DNA of 46,510 nucleotides from Flavobacteriales bacterium (GTDB lineage Bacteria; Bacteroidota; Bacteroidia; Flavobacteriales_D; Sanyastnellaceae): NCBI GenBank assembly GCA_947464415.1, contig CANHWU010000002.1, positions 1 to 46,510 of the forward strand, read 5' to 3'. Shown piece by piece: positions 17,905 to 26,660 of this stretch (position 1 is its first letter; each line of letters starts with the position of its first letter). The notes under the pieces were generated by a model. It saw only the letters and a program-made list of their open reading frames with translations, ran no database searches and was not told where the DNA came from. The position numbers and the translations under genes were made by a program.

Positions 17905-18879
17905 ATGAATACGAGACGAAAATTTCTTCAATCGTTTGCAGCTTTAGGGGCTCTTCCATTGTTGTCTTTTATGCCAAATCTAAAAAAGAGGCAAAAGAAG
18001 TATACAGAAGGTTTGGTGGTGAGTACTTGGAACTTTGGAGTAAAGGCCAATACAGCGGCAGTAAAAATAATGAATGATGGGGGCAATGCCCTGGATATGG
18101 TGACCGCTGGAGCCATGGAAATGGAAAGCGATCCAACAGAGTTAACCATAGGGTTGGGCGGTTTACCCGATCGTGAAGGACATACAACGCTTGATGCATG
18201 TGTGATGGATTCCATTGGCAGAGCGGGATCTGTTTGTTTTTTGGAAAAAATCAAACATCCAGTGGCCGTGGCCAGGGCGATCATGGAGAAAAGTCCACAT
18301 GTCGTATTAGTGGGCGATGGTGCTCAACAGTTTGCCCTTCAGAATGGTTTTCCCAAGGATGAATATCAAAATCCTGAGGCACAAAAGGCCTATCGGGAAT
18401 GGCTGGAGAAGAGCGAATACAAGCCAATTATCAATATAGAGAATCATGATACCATCGGTATTTTGGCGATGGATAAAAAAGGTGATCTAAGCGGAGCATG
18501 CACAACGAGTGGACTTTCCTATAAAATGCGGGGCAGGGTAGGTGATTCGCCTATCATTGGTGCCGGTTTGTATGTTGATAATGAAGTAGGGGCGGCTACC
18601 GCGTCGGGTTTGGGAGAAACTATTTTGCGATCATGCTCATCTTTTTTGATGGTGGAGTTGATGAGACAAGGGTATTCCCCTTTGAATGCATGCAAAGAGG
18701 CCATTCAGCGATTGGTGAAAATCAACTCTTTTATGAATATCGGTGATTATCAAGCTTGTTTTATTGCAGTGAGCAAAGAAGGTGAGATTGGAGCGTACAG
18801 TGTTCACCCAGGATTTACATATTCAGTGTGGAAAAACGGAGAGCACCAGGTGCTCACTGCAGGATCGTTACTTTCCTGA
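17905..18879 (+). CDS. N4-(beta-N-acetylglucosaminyl)-L-asparaginase (glycosylasparaginase)
   Basis: This 324-residue Ntn-hydrolase of the asparaginase 2 family starts directly after the deiminase stop codon. The N-terminus MNTRRKFLQSFAALGALPLLSF resembles a Tat signal (RRKFLQ), so periplasmic export is likely. The hallmark is NHDTIGILA, where T183 becomes the N-terminal nucleophile after autocleavage, followed by GACTTSGL and RVGDSPIIGAGLY. The characterised Elizabethkingia enzyme releases GlcNAc from asparagine-linked glycans, cleaving the amide between sugar and Asn. Placement behind a lytic transglycosylase and a secreted deiminase suggests glycopeptide or protein scavenging (inference). 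Its last 12 bases overlap the convergent gene. Confidence 0.92.
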   Translation: MNTRRKFLQSFAALGALPLLSFMPNLKKRQKKYTEGLVVSTWNFGVKANTAAVKIMNDGGNALDMVTAGAMEMESDPTELTIGLGGLPDREGHTTLDACVMDSIGRAGSVCFLEKIKHPVAVARAIMEKSPHVVLVGDGAQQFALQNGFPKDEYQNPEAQKAYREWLEKSEYKPIINIENHDTIGILAMDKKGDLSGACTTSGLSYKMRGRVGDSPIIGAGLYVDNEVGAATASGLGETILRSCSSFLMVELMRQGYSPLNACKEAIQRLVKINSFMNIGDYQACFIAVSKEGEIGAYSVHPGFTYSVWKNGEHQVLTAGSLLS

Positions 18880-19182
18880 TTTAGCAAATGCAGCGTTGAT
18901 TTCTTCTGCCAATGTTGCGGGTCCACCGTGGTGTTCAAAAACCAGACTAGCGGGAAACTTCTCTTCTTTCCATTTCAGCATTTCAGAAAAATCATTAGGA
19001 TTGACTGCTCCTGTGAACACGAGCATATCAAGGTAGGTGTGCTTGTATTCTTCTGTGGCCTTTTCCACCTCATCAAAGCCAACTACTTGGTATCCTTCTT
19101 TGCTGAGGATATTTTGTAAATTGTCCACCATGTATTGATGTTTACCTAAAATGAGAATGTGCTTGCTATTTCCTTCTTCCAT
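18868..19182 (-). CDS. Degenerate receiver-like (pseudo-REC) small protein
   Basis: I choose ATG 19182 (MEEGNSKHILIL); the track start at 19194 is a TTG. The 104-residue protein has the alternating beta/alpha pattern of a response-regulator receiver: ILILGKHQYMVDNLQNILSK, YQVVGFDEVEKA, LDMLVFTGAV, ASLVFEHHGG. However, the N-terminal acidic pair is replaced by GK, and the phosphoacceptor Asp position appears to be Thr in DMLVFTGAV, so phosphorylation is not expected. It has no output domain. It stands alone and its 3' end overlaps the glycosylasparaginase gene by 12 bp. The function is unknown; the REC assignment is from pattern only. Confidence 0.65.
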   Translation of the reverse strand: MEEGNSKHILILGKHQYMVDNLQNILSKEGYQVVGFDEVEKATEEYKHTYLDMLVFTGAVNPNDFSEMLKWKEEKFPASLVFEHHGGPATLAEEINAAFAKSGK

Positions 19183-19201
19183 ATGATTATTCAAAGCGGT
19201 G

Positions 19202-19209
19202 CAAAACTA
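19202..19209 (-). promoter_or_regulatory. -7 element TAGTTTTG upstream of the pseudo-receiver gene
   Basis: An exact TAnnTTTG match on the minus strand, 19 bp before the ATG at 19182. Its position also supports the shorter ATG start over the upstream TTG. Confidence 0.5.
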
Positions 19210-19259
19210 CGCTGAATAAAGAGTAGATTTACACTGTTTTTGTCAACTATGCGGTGTAA

Positions 19260-20132
19260 ATGTTGAAAACAATGGCAATTGTTCGACCTATCAATTTGAT
19301 AATCATATTATTGACCATGATAGTGGTTCAATCAAATATTTATGCACATGCCGGTCAAGAGACGCGATTGGGATTCCAATGGTGGTTGAAGCTGTTGATA
19401 ATGCTGATTTTGGCCGCATCTGGAAATGTTATCAATGATATTTGGGATCAAAAAGTAGATGCCATTAATAAAGGGTCAAAGCAACTGATCGGAAGAGTCA
19501 TCACTCCTTTACAAGCCAAGCGGTTATATGGGATACTGATTTTTTTTCTTTTCATATTGTCCTTCCAAATTTATTTAGTCACTCAAAAGGCAGTGTTGAT
19601 CTACGTTCCACTTGCAATGGCCGTGGGATTGTACATCTATACGCCTGTATTGAAAAGATTCACATGGGTAGGGAATATTTGGGTATCCGCTTGCATTGGT
19701 TTTGTTCCTCTATGGGTGACGATGGGTAAATGGAATTGGACTTTTCATTCCGACATTTTCATAAGGATATTTTTTCTGGCGCTCATGGCTTTTTTTGTGA
19801 ATTGGATCAGAGAGATTGTGAAAGATATGATGGATGCGGAAGGAGATGAGCAATGTGGATATCAGTCATTGTCCATTGCATATGGTAATCCATTTGCGAT
19901 AAAAGTGGTGCGTTTTTTTCTAAGTGTATTATTCCTGTTGATTGGGGTTTATACTTTCTGGAGTGAGCAACGGAATGGGGGGGGCTATGTAGCCATTGTG
20001 TTGTTATGGATTCCTTGTGGGATGTTGCTATGGAAGACTGCAAAATCTTGGTCTACAACTACCCCCAAAAAAGTGTCCTTTTTTCTTAAGACTTGGATGC
20101 TATTGGCGTTGATTCAGTTTTATTTTTCTTAA
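19260..20132 (+). CDS. UbiA-family prenyltransferase
   Basis: This 290-residue integral membrane protein has about eight hydrophobic segments. Two Asp-rich motifs bind the Mg-diphosphate of the polyprenyl donor: NDIWDQKVD (59-67) and DMMDAEGDE (189-197). The family transfers prenyl groups to aromatic or glycerol-phosphate acceptors. Bacteroidota members of this type are often annotated as geranylgeranylglycerol-phosphate geranylgeranyltransferase-like, but the acceptor cannot be read from sequence. The 3' end overlaps the convergent maf gene by 4 bp. Confidence 0.88.
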   Translation: MLKTMAIVRPINLIIILLTMIVVQSNIYAHAGQETRLGFQWWLKLLIMLILAASGNVINDIWDQKVDAINKGSKQLIGRVITPLQAKRLYGILIFFLFILSFQIYLVTQKAVLIYVPLAMAVGLYIYTPVLKRFTWVGNIWVSACIGFVPLWVTMGKWNWTFHSDIFIRIFFLALMAFFVNWIREIVKDMMDAEGDEQCGYQSLSIAYGNPFAIKVVRFFLSVLFLLIGVYTFWSEQRNGGGYVAIVLLWIPCGMLLWKTAKSWSTTTPKKVSFFLKTWMLLALIQFYFS

Positions 20133-20710
20133 ATCAATTTCAATATTTCGTGAACCTTGTGGGTGGGAAATCCCATGACATTGTAATAGGAACCTTCCAG
20201 TTTTTCTATTCCAATATAACCGATGTAGTCTTGCACTCCATAACTTCCTGCCTTATCGAGAGGTGAGTAGTGTTGAATGTAGTATTCAATTTCTGCGACC
20301 TCTAATCTTTTGAAATGCACTTTTGTTTCATCAATAATCCTCCATTGTCGCTCTCCATTTTGAATGAACACAGCAGTAAAAACCTGATGGGTTTGACCGC
20401 TCAATGCGGATAGCATATTGAAAGCTTCTTCTGGATTTCTCGGTTTATTGAGTGCCATTTCTCCAAACCAAACGATGGTATCGGCTGTGATCAGAACAGT
20501 TTTATGGTTCACCAAGTGTTGAAAATATGCTCCCTTTACTTGAGCTAAATATTCGGGAATAGCAGGACCCAGAAGCTCCTCGGGGAAATGTTCATCTAAA
20601 TCTGCACTGCAGGTTTCAAACTCTATTCCCATGCCTTTGAGCAGTTCGATTCTTCGGGGTGATTGTGAGGCGAGAATCACCTTTTTATCTCTTAAATTAT
20701 TCCAAATCAT
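20129..20710 (-). CDS. maf: Maf-like nucleoside triphosphate pyrophosphatase
   Basis: This 193-residue protein has the Maf signature KVILASQSPRRIELLKGMG at the N-terminus, then VLITADTIVWFGE with the catalytic-region Asp, LNKPRNPEEAFNMLSALSG, and LDKAGSYGVQDYIG. Maf proteins hydrolyse dTTP/UTP or modified nucleotides to monophosphates, acting as house-cleaning pyrophosphatases. The length is normal. It is divergent from guaA (36 bp between start codons) and convergent with ubiA. Confidence 0.93.
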   Translation of the reverse strand: MIWNNLRDKKVILASQSPRRIELLKGMGIEFETCSADLDEHFPEELLGPAIPEYLAQVKGAYFQHLVNHKTVLITADTIVWFGEMALNKPRNPEEAFNMLSALSGQTHQVFTAVFIQNGERQWRIIDETKVHFKRLEVAEIEYYIQHYSPLDKAGSYGVQDYIGYIGIEKLEGSYYNVMGFPTHKVHEILKLI

Positions 20711-20734
20711 GCGCTAATGTATGCGCATAGACAT

Positions 20735-20742
20735 TACCTTTG
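20735..20742 (+). promoter_or_regulatory. -7 element TACCTTTG directly before guaA
   Basis: An exact TAnnTTTG match whose last base is only 3 bp before the guaA ATG at 20746. If used, the transcript would start at or beside the start codon (leaderless). No -33 TTG was identified. Confidence 0.5.
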
Positions 20743-20745
20743 TGC

Positions 20746-22278
20746 ATGCATCAGCAAATTTTAATTTTGGACTTTGGATCTCAGGTAACGCAGCTGATAG
20801 CGCGTCGTTTAAGAGAGCTTAATGTATACTGTGAGATTCATCCTTGGAATAAAGTACCTTCCGATTTAAGTGCTGTCAAAGGAGTTATATTATCAGGTAG
20901 TCCATTCTCCGTCCATCAAGAAAATGCTCCTCTGCCCGATTTATCCGAGTTATACGCTCAATACCCAGTTTTGGGTATTTGCTATGGAGCGCAGTTGATG
21001 GCGATTCATAATGGAGGAAAAGTAATGCGATCCACCCATCGTGAATACGGTAGAGCTTTTTTGCAAGAAGTTTCCTCTCATCATCCACTTATGAAAGGCA
21101 TTGCTCAGCAAAGCCAGGTATGGATGTCGCATGGCGATACCATTGAAAGTGCCGGAGAGGAAGTGGAGATCATTTGTAGTACAGATCAAGTAAGCTTTGC
21201 TGGCTATCATTTCAAAGGTACCCAAAGAATGGGAGTGCAATTTCATCCAGAGGTGTATCATTCATTGGATGGAAAACAGCTATTGTCCAATTTTGTAATG
21301 GATATATGCGGTTGTGAAGGCGATTGGACGCCGGGAGTGTTTGTGGATGAGACGGTGGCCATGCTGAAGCAGACCATTGGAGATCAACAAGTGATCATGG
21401 GCTTGAGTGGAGGTGTAGATTCTACTGTGGCAGCGGTGCTTTTACACAAGGCCATTGGTGACCGATTGCATTGTATTTTCGTAGACAACGGATTGCTAAG
21501 GAAGGATGAGTTTGCCAACGTCATGAAAGATTATGAGGACATGGGGTTGAATGTGAAAGGAGTAAATGCCAGTGATGTATTCTACTCAGCCCTCAAAGGA
21601 TTGACTGATCCTGAGGCAAAAAGAAAGGCGATTGGGAAAACATTCATAGATGTATTTGATTCAGAATCCAAGAAAGTGTTAGGTGCCACTTGGTTAGGAC
21701 AAGGTACTATTTATCCGGATGTCATTGAGAGTGTCAGTGTAGGAGGAGGACCTTCTCAGACCATCAAAAGTCATCACAATGTAGGTGGCTTGCCGGATTA
21801 CATGAAATTAAAAGTGGTAGAGCCTTTGCGTTCTTTGTTCAAAGATGAAGTGCGTCGAGTGGGGGCGAGTTTGGGAATTAAAGAACAATTGTTGGGAAGG
21901 CATCCTTTTCCTGGTCCTGGATTGGGAATACGGATTTTGGGTGAGGTGACTCAAGAGAAAGTAGCGCTGCTGCAAAATGCGGATGCAATTTTCATTCAGT
22001 TGTTAAAGGATCAAAACCTGTATGATAGTGTTTGGCAAGCAGGTACCATCTTACTTCCCGTGCAGAGTGTGGGAGTGATGGGAGATGAAAGAACTTACGA
22101 ACAAGCTGTGGCTTTGAGAGCGGTTACAAGCACAGATGGAATGACAGCGGATTGGGCGGAGTTGCCCTTTGCTTTTTTATCCAAGGTGAGCAATGATATC
22201 ATCAATCAAGTAAGAGGGATCAATCGTGTGGTCTACGACATTAGCTCTAAACCACCGGCTACCATCGAATGGGAATAA
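20746..22278 (+). CDS. guaA: GMP synthase (glutamine-hydrolysing)
   Basis: I choose ATG 20746 ([13 protein letters not shown]); the track start at 20740 is a TTG two codons upstream. The 510-residue enzyme converts XMP to GMP using glutamine and ATP. The N-terminal class I amidotransferase domain carries GICYGAQ with nucleophile C79 and FHPEVYHS. The ATP-pyrophosphatase domain has the P-loop [10 protein letters not shown], and the C-terminal dimerisation/XMP domain contains [14 protein letters not shown] and ends in the conserved KPPATIEWE. All expected elements are intact at normal length. It overlaps the following LysM gene by 1 bp (TAATG). Confidence 0.97.
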   Translation: MHQQILILDFGSQVTQLIARRLRELNVYCEIHPWNKVPSDLSAVKGVILSGSPFSVHQENAPLPDLSELYAQYPVLGICYGAQLMAIHNGGKVMRSTHREYGRAFLQEVSSHHPLMKGIAQQSQVWMSHGDTIESAGEEVEIICSTDQVSFAGYHFKGTQRMGVQFHPEVYHSLDGKQLLSNFVMDICGCEGDWTPGVFVDETVAMLKQTIGDQQVIMGLSGGVDSTVAAVLLHKAIGDRLHCIFVDNGLLRKDEFANVMKDYEDMGLNVKGVNASDVFYSALKGLTDPEAKRKAIGKTFIDVFDSESKKVLGATWLGQGTIYPDVIESVSVGGGPSQTIKSHHNVGGLPDYMKLKVVEPLRSLFKDEVRRVGASLGIKEQLLGRHPFPGPGLGIRILGEVTQEKVALLQNADAIFIQLLKDQNLYDSVWQAGTILLPVQSVGVMGDERTYEQAVALRAVTSTDGMTADWAELPFAFLSKVSNDIINQVRGINRVVYDISSKPPATIEWE

Positions 22279-23843
22279 TGTCAAAAATGCATAAATACTT
22301 TTTTATTTGTCTTGTCTTTTGGTTGTTTTTAAAAACAACAACTGCGCAGATTACCGCTCCAATTCAAAAAATCAATGGGGTGGATTATTATATGCATAAA
22401 GTGGAAAAAGGTCAAACGCTTTATGGCATTGCAAAACAATACACCATTGGGGTGAAGCAAATTCAGTTGGATAATCAGTTGAATGAGTCAGGAATTTCTG
22501 AAGGACAGATTTTAAAAATCAAAAAGGAAAGTGTGTTGGCGATGAGTAATCCTACTCAGCAATTGGTGGTTCCCGATAGGAATCACCCCATATCCCCGGC
22601 TAATCAGGATCACCATTTAGTGGTAGCGGGTGAGACATTCTATTCGATTTCTAAAAAGTATCAAATTTCTGTAGAGGAGTTAATGGCAATGAATCCTGCA
22701 CTACAAACGGGATTGCATCCAGGGGATTTGTTATTGATCAACAGAAACGTCTCTGAATCAATACCTTCCAAAAAAATGGGGAAAGACGATTCATTGCATG
22801 TCGTTTTGATGTTGCCTTTTTTTGCAAGTGTGGAGGACTCTCTGATCACTCCTCGTCAAAAAGTAATCCGACAAACAGCTTTGCAAATTTACAGAGGGAT
22901 GTTGCTTTGTACCGATACCTTGGAAAGGATGGGCGTCAAAGTATCGGTTCGAGTCATAGATTTTGAGAACAATGTTGAGAGATTGAAATCGCTGATAGCA
23001 GTGGGCGCTCTGGAAAATGCGGATGTTGTAATGGGTCCACTGTTCAAAGAGTCTATTGAAATAGTGGCCGATTGGGCTGAAAAGAATGACAGTTGGGTGG
23101 TTTGTCCTGTGCCGATTTCTAACAAAGTTTTAATGAATAATCCAAGATTGATTAAGGCTTTTCCCAGTGATGTTTCTTTGTGGGCGTCTACAGCGAAGTA
23201 TGTTCTGCAGCATAAGTCGAATAAAGTTCCTGTGATGATTTACAAGGGAAAGTCAGAGGCAGAAAGGAAGAAGGCTGAGGCGTTTATAACCTCATATCAG
23301 AAATCAGGTGGACAAAACTTAAAGGTTTCGAGTAACATGGACTCTTTATTCAACGCAGTAGCTAGCATGAAAGACTCATGTATTTTGGTGGTCCCTTCCA
23401 ATGCCAATGGAGCATTCGGAAAATTGAATAAAAAGTCGGCCTCCATGTTGAAGAAATGGATCTTTGGTGTTTCAGAATGGCAGGATGAAGTGATGCAGAT
23501 TGAAGATATTGAAGATCGATCTACTTCTCAATTGGAGTTTTATTATCCTCGAGCATTTGATTACGAAAGGATGGATGACCCTCTTTTAGATGAATGGATA
23601 AAGCAATACCACCGTGAGTATTTCTCACAACCCAACGAATACAGTACTTGCGGTTATGATATTTTGTTGGCTTTGTGCACCTATGCTGAACAAAGAGCAT
23701 TGAATTTTTCGCAGTATCCACTTTATTTTAAGGGTATTTCGTCCAATGCAGATTGGCTGCAGGTAGGCAAAGAGAACGGATTTGAGAATGTAGGATTGGT
23801 GATTTTAAAGTCGGATGCGGGAGTGGTTGAGAGAGTAAAGTAA
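22278..23843 (+). CDS. LysM-domain protein with type-1 periplasmic-binding-like domain
   Basis: I prefer ATG 22278, coupled to the guaA stop as TAATG; the track start 22269 lies inside guaA, and ATG 22287 is also possible. A signal peptide ends near KTTTAQ. Two LysM domains follow (about 34-80, VEKGQTLYGIAKQY; about 113-158, VAGETFYSISKKY), which bind peptidoglycan. The C-terminal part (about 170-520) resembles a Leu/Ile/Val-type periplasmic-binding fold, with IRQTALQIYRGMLLCTDTL and ENADVVMGPLFKESIE. This architecture recurs in Bacteroidota, commonly as 'LysM/ABC substrate-binding' proteins, and is reminiscent of LpoA-type peptidoglycan synthase regulators. The role is inferred as periplasmic and wall-associated. 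Confidence 0.82.
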   Translation: MSKMHKYFFICLVFWLFLKTTTAQITAPIQKINGVDYYMHKVEKGQTLYGIAKQYTIGVKQIQLDNQLNESGISEGQILKIKKESVLAMSNPTQQLVVPDRNHPISPANQDHHLVVAGETFYSISKKYQISVEELMAMNPALQTGLHPGDLLLINRNVSESIPSKKMGKDDSLHVVLMLPFFASVEDSLITPRQKVIRQTALQIYRGMLLCTDTLERMGVKVSVRVIDFENNVERLKSLIAVGALENADVVMGPLFKESIEIVADWAEKNDSWVVCPVPISNKVLMNNPRLIKAFPSDVSLWASTAKYVLQHKSNKVPVMIYKGKSEAERKKAEAFITSYQKSGGQNLKVSSNMDSLFNAVASMKDSCILVVPSNANGAFGKLNKKSASMLKKWIFGVSEWQDEVMQIEDIEDRSTSQLEFYYPRAFDYERMDDPLLDEWIKQYHREYFSQPNEYSTCGYDILLALCTYAEQRALNFSQYPLYFKGISSNADWLQVGKENGFENVGLVILKSDAGVVERVK

Positions 23844-23863
23844 TGTTGAGAAAGTAAAGTAAT
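23826..23863 (+). repeat. 19-bp tandem duplication at a gene junction
   Basis: GTTGAGAGAGTAAAGTAAT is followed immediately by GTTGAGAAAGTAAAGTAAT (one mismatch). The first copy holds the stop codon of the LysM gene; the second abuts the hemF ATG at 23864 and supplies its whole leader. Confidence 0.85.
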
Positions 23864-24760
23864 ATGGATTTTAAAGAGAAGGTAAAGGGGGCTTTTCAAA
23901 TAGCTCAACAGAAAATTTGTAAAGCTTTGGAAGAGGTGGATGGAAAATCCCATTTCTCCGTTGAGGAGTGGAGTCATATTGAAGGAGGGGGAGGAATTAC
24001 AAGAGTAATTCAACGGGGTAATGTATTCGAGAAGGGAGGTGTCAATTTCAGTGCGGTGGAAGGCAAAATGCCTGGATTTATGAAGTCTCAAGTCAATGCA
24101 GATGCTAATTTGTTTTTCGCTACTGGAATATCCATCGTTATTCATCCTGAAAGCCCCATGGTTCCCATTATTCATATGAATGTTCGTTATTTTCAAACGG
24201 ATGCAGGAGATTCCTGGTTTGGTGGTGGCATTGATCTTACTCCCATTTACATTGTAGACGAACAAGCCCAATTTTTTCATGGTGAATTGAAGCGAACATG
24301 TGATCAGTTTGATATTGAGTATTATCCAAGATTTAAAAATTGGGCCGATGATTATTTCTTCAATGAGCACAGAAATGAGACCAGAGGCATAGGTGGAATA
24401 TTCTACGATTACATCAAGCCAAACGAATCAATTTCACAAGAACAATTATTACAATTTTCCATTGCATTGACCGATACTTTTGTGGATGTGTACGTTCCTA
24501 TAGTGCAAGAGAACAGAAATAAGCCCTTTACTCCATCTCACAAAGAGTGGCAGTTGATCAGGCGAGGAAGATATGTGGAATTTAATCTAGTGTATGATAG
24601 GGGGACCAAATTTGGTTTGGAGACCAAAGGCCGAATAGAGTCCATTTTAATGAGTCTACCCGAATTTGCTTCATGGAAGTATCAACATCTTGTGGAAGTG
24701 GGGAGTGATGAAGAATATACACTTTCTAAATTAAAGAAGGGAATAGATTGGTTGAATTAA
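23864..24760 (+). CDS. hemF: Oxygen-dependent coproporphyrinogen III oxidase
   Basis: This 298-residue enzyme oxidatively decarboxylates coproporphyrinogen III to protoporphyrinogen IX in haem synthesis, using O2. Family signatures are clear: NVRYFQTDAGDSWFGGGIDL, HRNETRGIGGIFYDYI, and RRGRYVEFNLVYDRGTKFGL. The length is typical. Its presence fits an aerobic or facultative organism. The leader is the second copy of a 19-bp duplication, so the gene may be translationally linked to the LysM gene. The 3' end is followed 8 bp later by the next ATG. Confidence 0.96.
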   Translation: MDFKEKVKGAFQIAQQKICKALEEVDGKSHFSVEEWSHIEGGGGITRVIQRGNVFEKGGVNFSAVEGKMPGFMKSQVNADANLFFATGISIVIHPESPMVPIIHMNVRYFQTDAGDSWFGGGIDLTPIYIVDEQAQFFHGELKRTCDQFDIEYYPRFKNWADDYFFNEHRNETRGIGGIFYDYIKPNESISQEQLLQFSIALTDTFVDVYVPIVQENRNKPFTPSHKEWQLIRRGRYVEFNLVYDRGTKFGLETKGRIESILMSLPEFASWKYQHLVEVGSDEEYTLSKLKKGIDWLN

Positions 24761-24768
24761 AAGACAAC

Positions 24769-25437
24769 ATGATGAGGCGGGTGATTTTTTTATTTTGGTT
24801 ATCAGTAGGTTATATTGCAAATGCACAATTGACATTTGATTTTCAAGCTTCTCAACCTTTTCTTTTACAGGTGAATAAAAATGATATCAATGTTTATCCA
24901 TGTGAGCGGATCGTATTTGATGTGAGCACATCAGAGTTGAAGTGCATTCTTTCAACGAGATTGTTGGAAGGTGCTCAATTTGAACAAACGATTACTGCTA
25001 AAGCTGGTTTTAAGCAGGAGTTTCAGCTGGGGAAGGATAAGAAGAATAATTGGAAGTGGATGTTGGTGGGGGAGTCTGAAATGAAACTGGATACTGCTTT
25101 GCTCAACGCTATTCCTTCATTGGGAGTCATTTATTCGGGAGAAAGAAGGTGCAATACCCCTATGGAGACCACAGATTTTGAGTTCATGTTGTCGGAATGT
25201 AGGACCATTCATAAAAGTGAAGCCAGATTGAGTTTCATTTTTAATAAAACGCGAGAGGTTTGTTGCTCGGTTCAGCAAATCATGGATATTCTGTCATTGG
25301 TGGAGTTGGAGGATGATAAGTTAGAGGTGTTGACAGAGCTCATCGGTCGGATTTATGATTGGGATGAGCGTCAACGCATAGTGGATTCTTTTTTCACGGA
25401 GCGTGCTCAAAATAAGGTGAGGCAATTGCTTCAATAG
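24769..25437 (+). CDS. DUF4476-domain secreted protein
   Basis: I choose ATG 24769 (MMRRVIFLFWLSVGYIANAQ), which gives a signal peptide; the track start at 24748 is a TTG inside hemF. The 222-residue product has an N-terminal beta-rich half and a C-terminal helical segment (about 150-222) with FIFNKTREVCCSVQQIMDIL and IYDWDERQRIVDSFF, fitting the DUF4476 family (proximity of helices and the DxxxRxxIxxxF pattern). DUF4476 proteins are common in Bacteroidota, exported, and of unknown function. It follows hemF by 8 bp and probably shares its transcript. Confidence 0.7.
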   Translation: MMRRVIFLFWLSVGYIANAQLTFDFQASQPFLLQVNKNDINVYPCERIVFDVSTSELKCILSTRLLEGAQFEQTITAKAGFKQEFQLGKDKKNNWKWMLVGESEMKLDTALLNAIPSLGVIYSGERRCNTPMETTDFEFMLSECRTIHKSEARLSFIFNKTREVCCSVQQIMDILSLVELEDDKLEVLTELIGRIYDWDERQRIVDSFFTERAQNKVRQLLQ

Positions 25438-25475
25438 GAAGTGATTTCTTGCTTTTTTTATTCATTTGAGATGAC

Positions 25476-25483
25476 TACATTTG
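25476..25483 (+). promoter_or_regulatory. -7 element TACATTTG upstream of the aldolase
   Basis: An exact TAnnTTTG match 16 bp before the aldolase ATG at 25500. A TTG at 25449 is 24 bp upstream, slightly too far for a confident -33 box. Confidence 0.55.
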
Positions 25484-25499
25484 TCGAAATCAAAAGAGT

Positions 25500-26564
25500 A
25501 TGCGTTTTCAACCAGGAGTATTAACGGGTGATCAAGTCACCGAATTATTAAATGATGCAAAGGAGCGTGGTTATGCCTTACCAGCAGTGAACGTCACGGG
25601 CACCAATAGTATTAATGCAGTTTTAGAAACAGCCAGAGAAGTCAACTCTCCCGTGATTATTCAATTCAGTAATGGGGGTGGTGCGTTTTACGCTGGCAAG
25701 GGATTGAGCAATGGAGAGCAACAATCTTCCATCGCAGGATCTGTGAGCGGTGCTCATCATATTCATATGATGGCGGAAATGTACAAGGTACCGGTAATCA
25801 TTCATACGGATCATTGCGCAAAAAATTTACTTCCGTGGATGGATGGAATGTTGACCCATGGCGAAAGATTTTTTGAAAGAAATGGCAAGTCTTTGTTTTC
25901 CTCACACATGCTTGATTTTTCTGAGGAATCACTTCAGGAGAATATTGAATTGAGTGTCGAGTATTTTCATCGCATGAATAAAATGGGTATTACCTTGGAA
26001 ATAGAATTAGGAGTGACCGGTGGGGAAGAGGATGGTGTGGATAACAGTGATGTGGATAGCAGTAAGTTGTACACACAACCTGAAGAGGTGGCTTATGCTT
26101 ATGAGCACATGAGTAAAGTAAGTCATCGTTTTACCATTGCAGCGGCTTTTGGCAATGTGCATGGTGTTTATAAGCCAGGAAACGTGAAATTGCAGCCAAT
26201 CATTCTGAACAACTCTCAAGTATTTATACAAGAGAAGTTCAATACGGCTTCCAAACCCATCCATTTTGTTTTTCACGGTGGCAGTGGATCCTCGCGTGAA
26301 GAAATCAGAGAAGCCATTTCGTACGGTGCCATAAAAATGAATATTGATACGGATATGCAATGGGCATTTACAGAGGGAATAAGAGATTACATGTCTGGAA
26401 AATCGGCATATTTGCAAAGTCAAATCGGCAATCCAGAGGGGGCTGATAAGCCCAATAAAAAGTACTATGATCCTCGTGTTTGGTTGAGAGAGGGCGAGAA
26501 AACTTTTGTGAGTCGATTGAAGATGGCTTTTGAAGATTTGAATTGTCTCAATAGAAATTTATAA
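25500..26564 (+). CDS. fbaA: Class II fructose-bisphosphate aldolase
   Basis: This 354-residue zinc enzyme of glycolysis/gluconeogenesis splits fructose-1,6-bisphosphate into DHAP and glyceraldehyde-3-P. It shows HTDHCAKNLLPWMDG (zinc His and catalytic Asp), the zinc-binding Glu/His in ELGVTGGEEDGVD and AAFGNVHGVYKPG, the phosphate-binding FHGGSGSS, and MNIDTDMQWAF. Sequence and length are those of the class IIA (E. coli FbaA) type rather than the shorter class IIB. It is monocistronic with its own promoter-like element. Confidence 0.95.
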   Translation: MRFQPGVLTGDQVTELLNDAKERGYALPAVNVTGTNSINAVLETAREVNSPVIIQFSNGGGAFYAGKGLSNGEQQSSIAGSVSGAHHIHMMAEMYKVPVIIHTDHCAKNLLPWMDGMLTHGERFFERNGKSLFSSHMLDFSEESLQENIELSVEYFHRMNKMGITLEIELGVTGGEEDGVDNSDVDSSKLYTQPEEVAYAYEHMSKVSHRFTIAAAFGNVHGVYKPGNVKLQPIILNNSQVFIQEKFNTASKPIHFVFHGGSGSSREEIREAISYGAIKMNIDTDMQWAFTEGIRDYMSGKSAYLQSQIGNPEGADKPNKKYYDPRVWLREGEKTFVSRLKMAFEDLNCLNRNL

Positions 26565-26660
26565 CGGGTGAGGTCGATGGAAATGTGAATTTTCAAATTA
26601 CAGGTTTGGGTGGCTTGGGGCTGGAAGGAATTATTATGTAAAAGGAACCAAATTACAGGA

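Noticed and set aside
17928-18284. 118-aa minus-strand ORF
   Set aside because: It is antisense to the glycosylasparaginase gene.
26580-26660. Direct repeat CAAATTACAGG and a weak AATTT/AAATT hairpin after the aldolase gene
   Set aside because: The repeat is only 11 bp and the hairpin stem is too short with no T-run to call a terminator.
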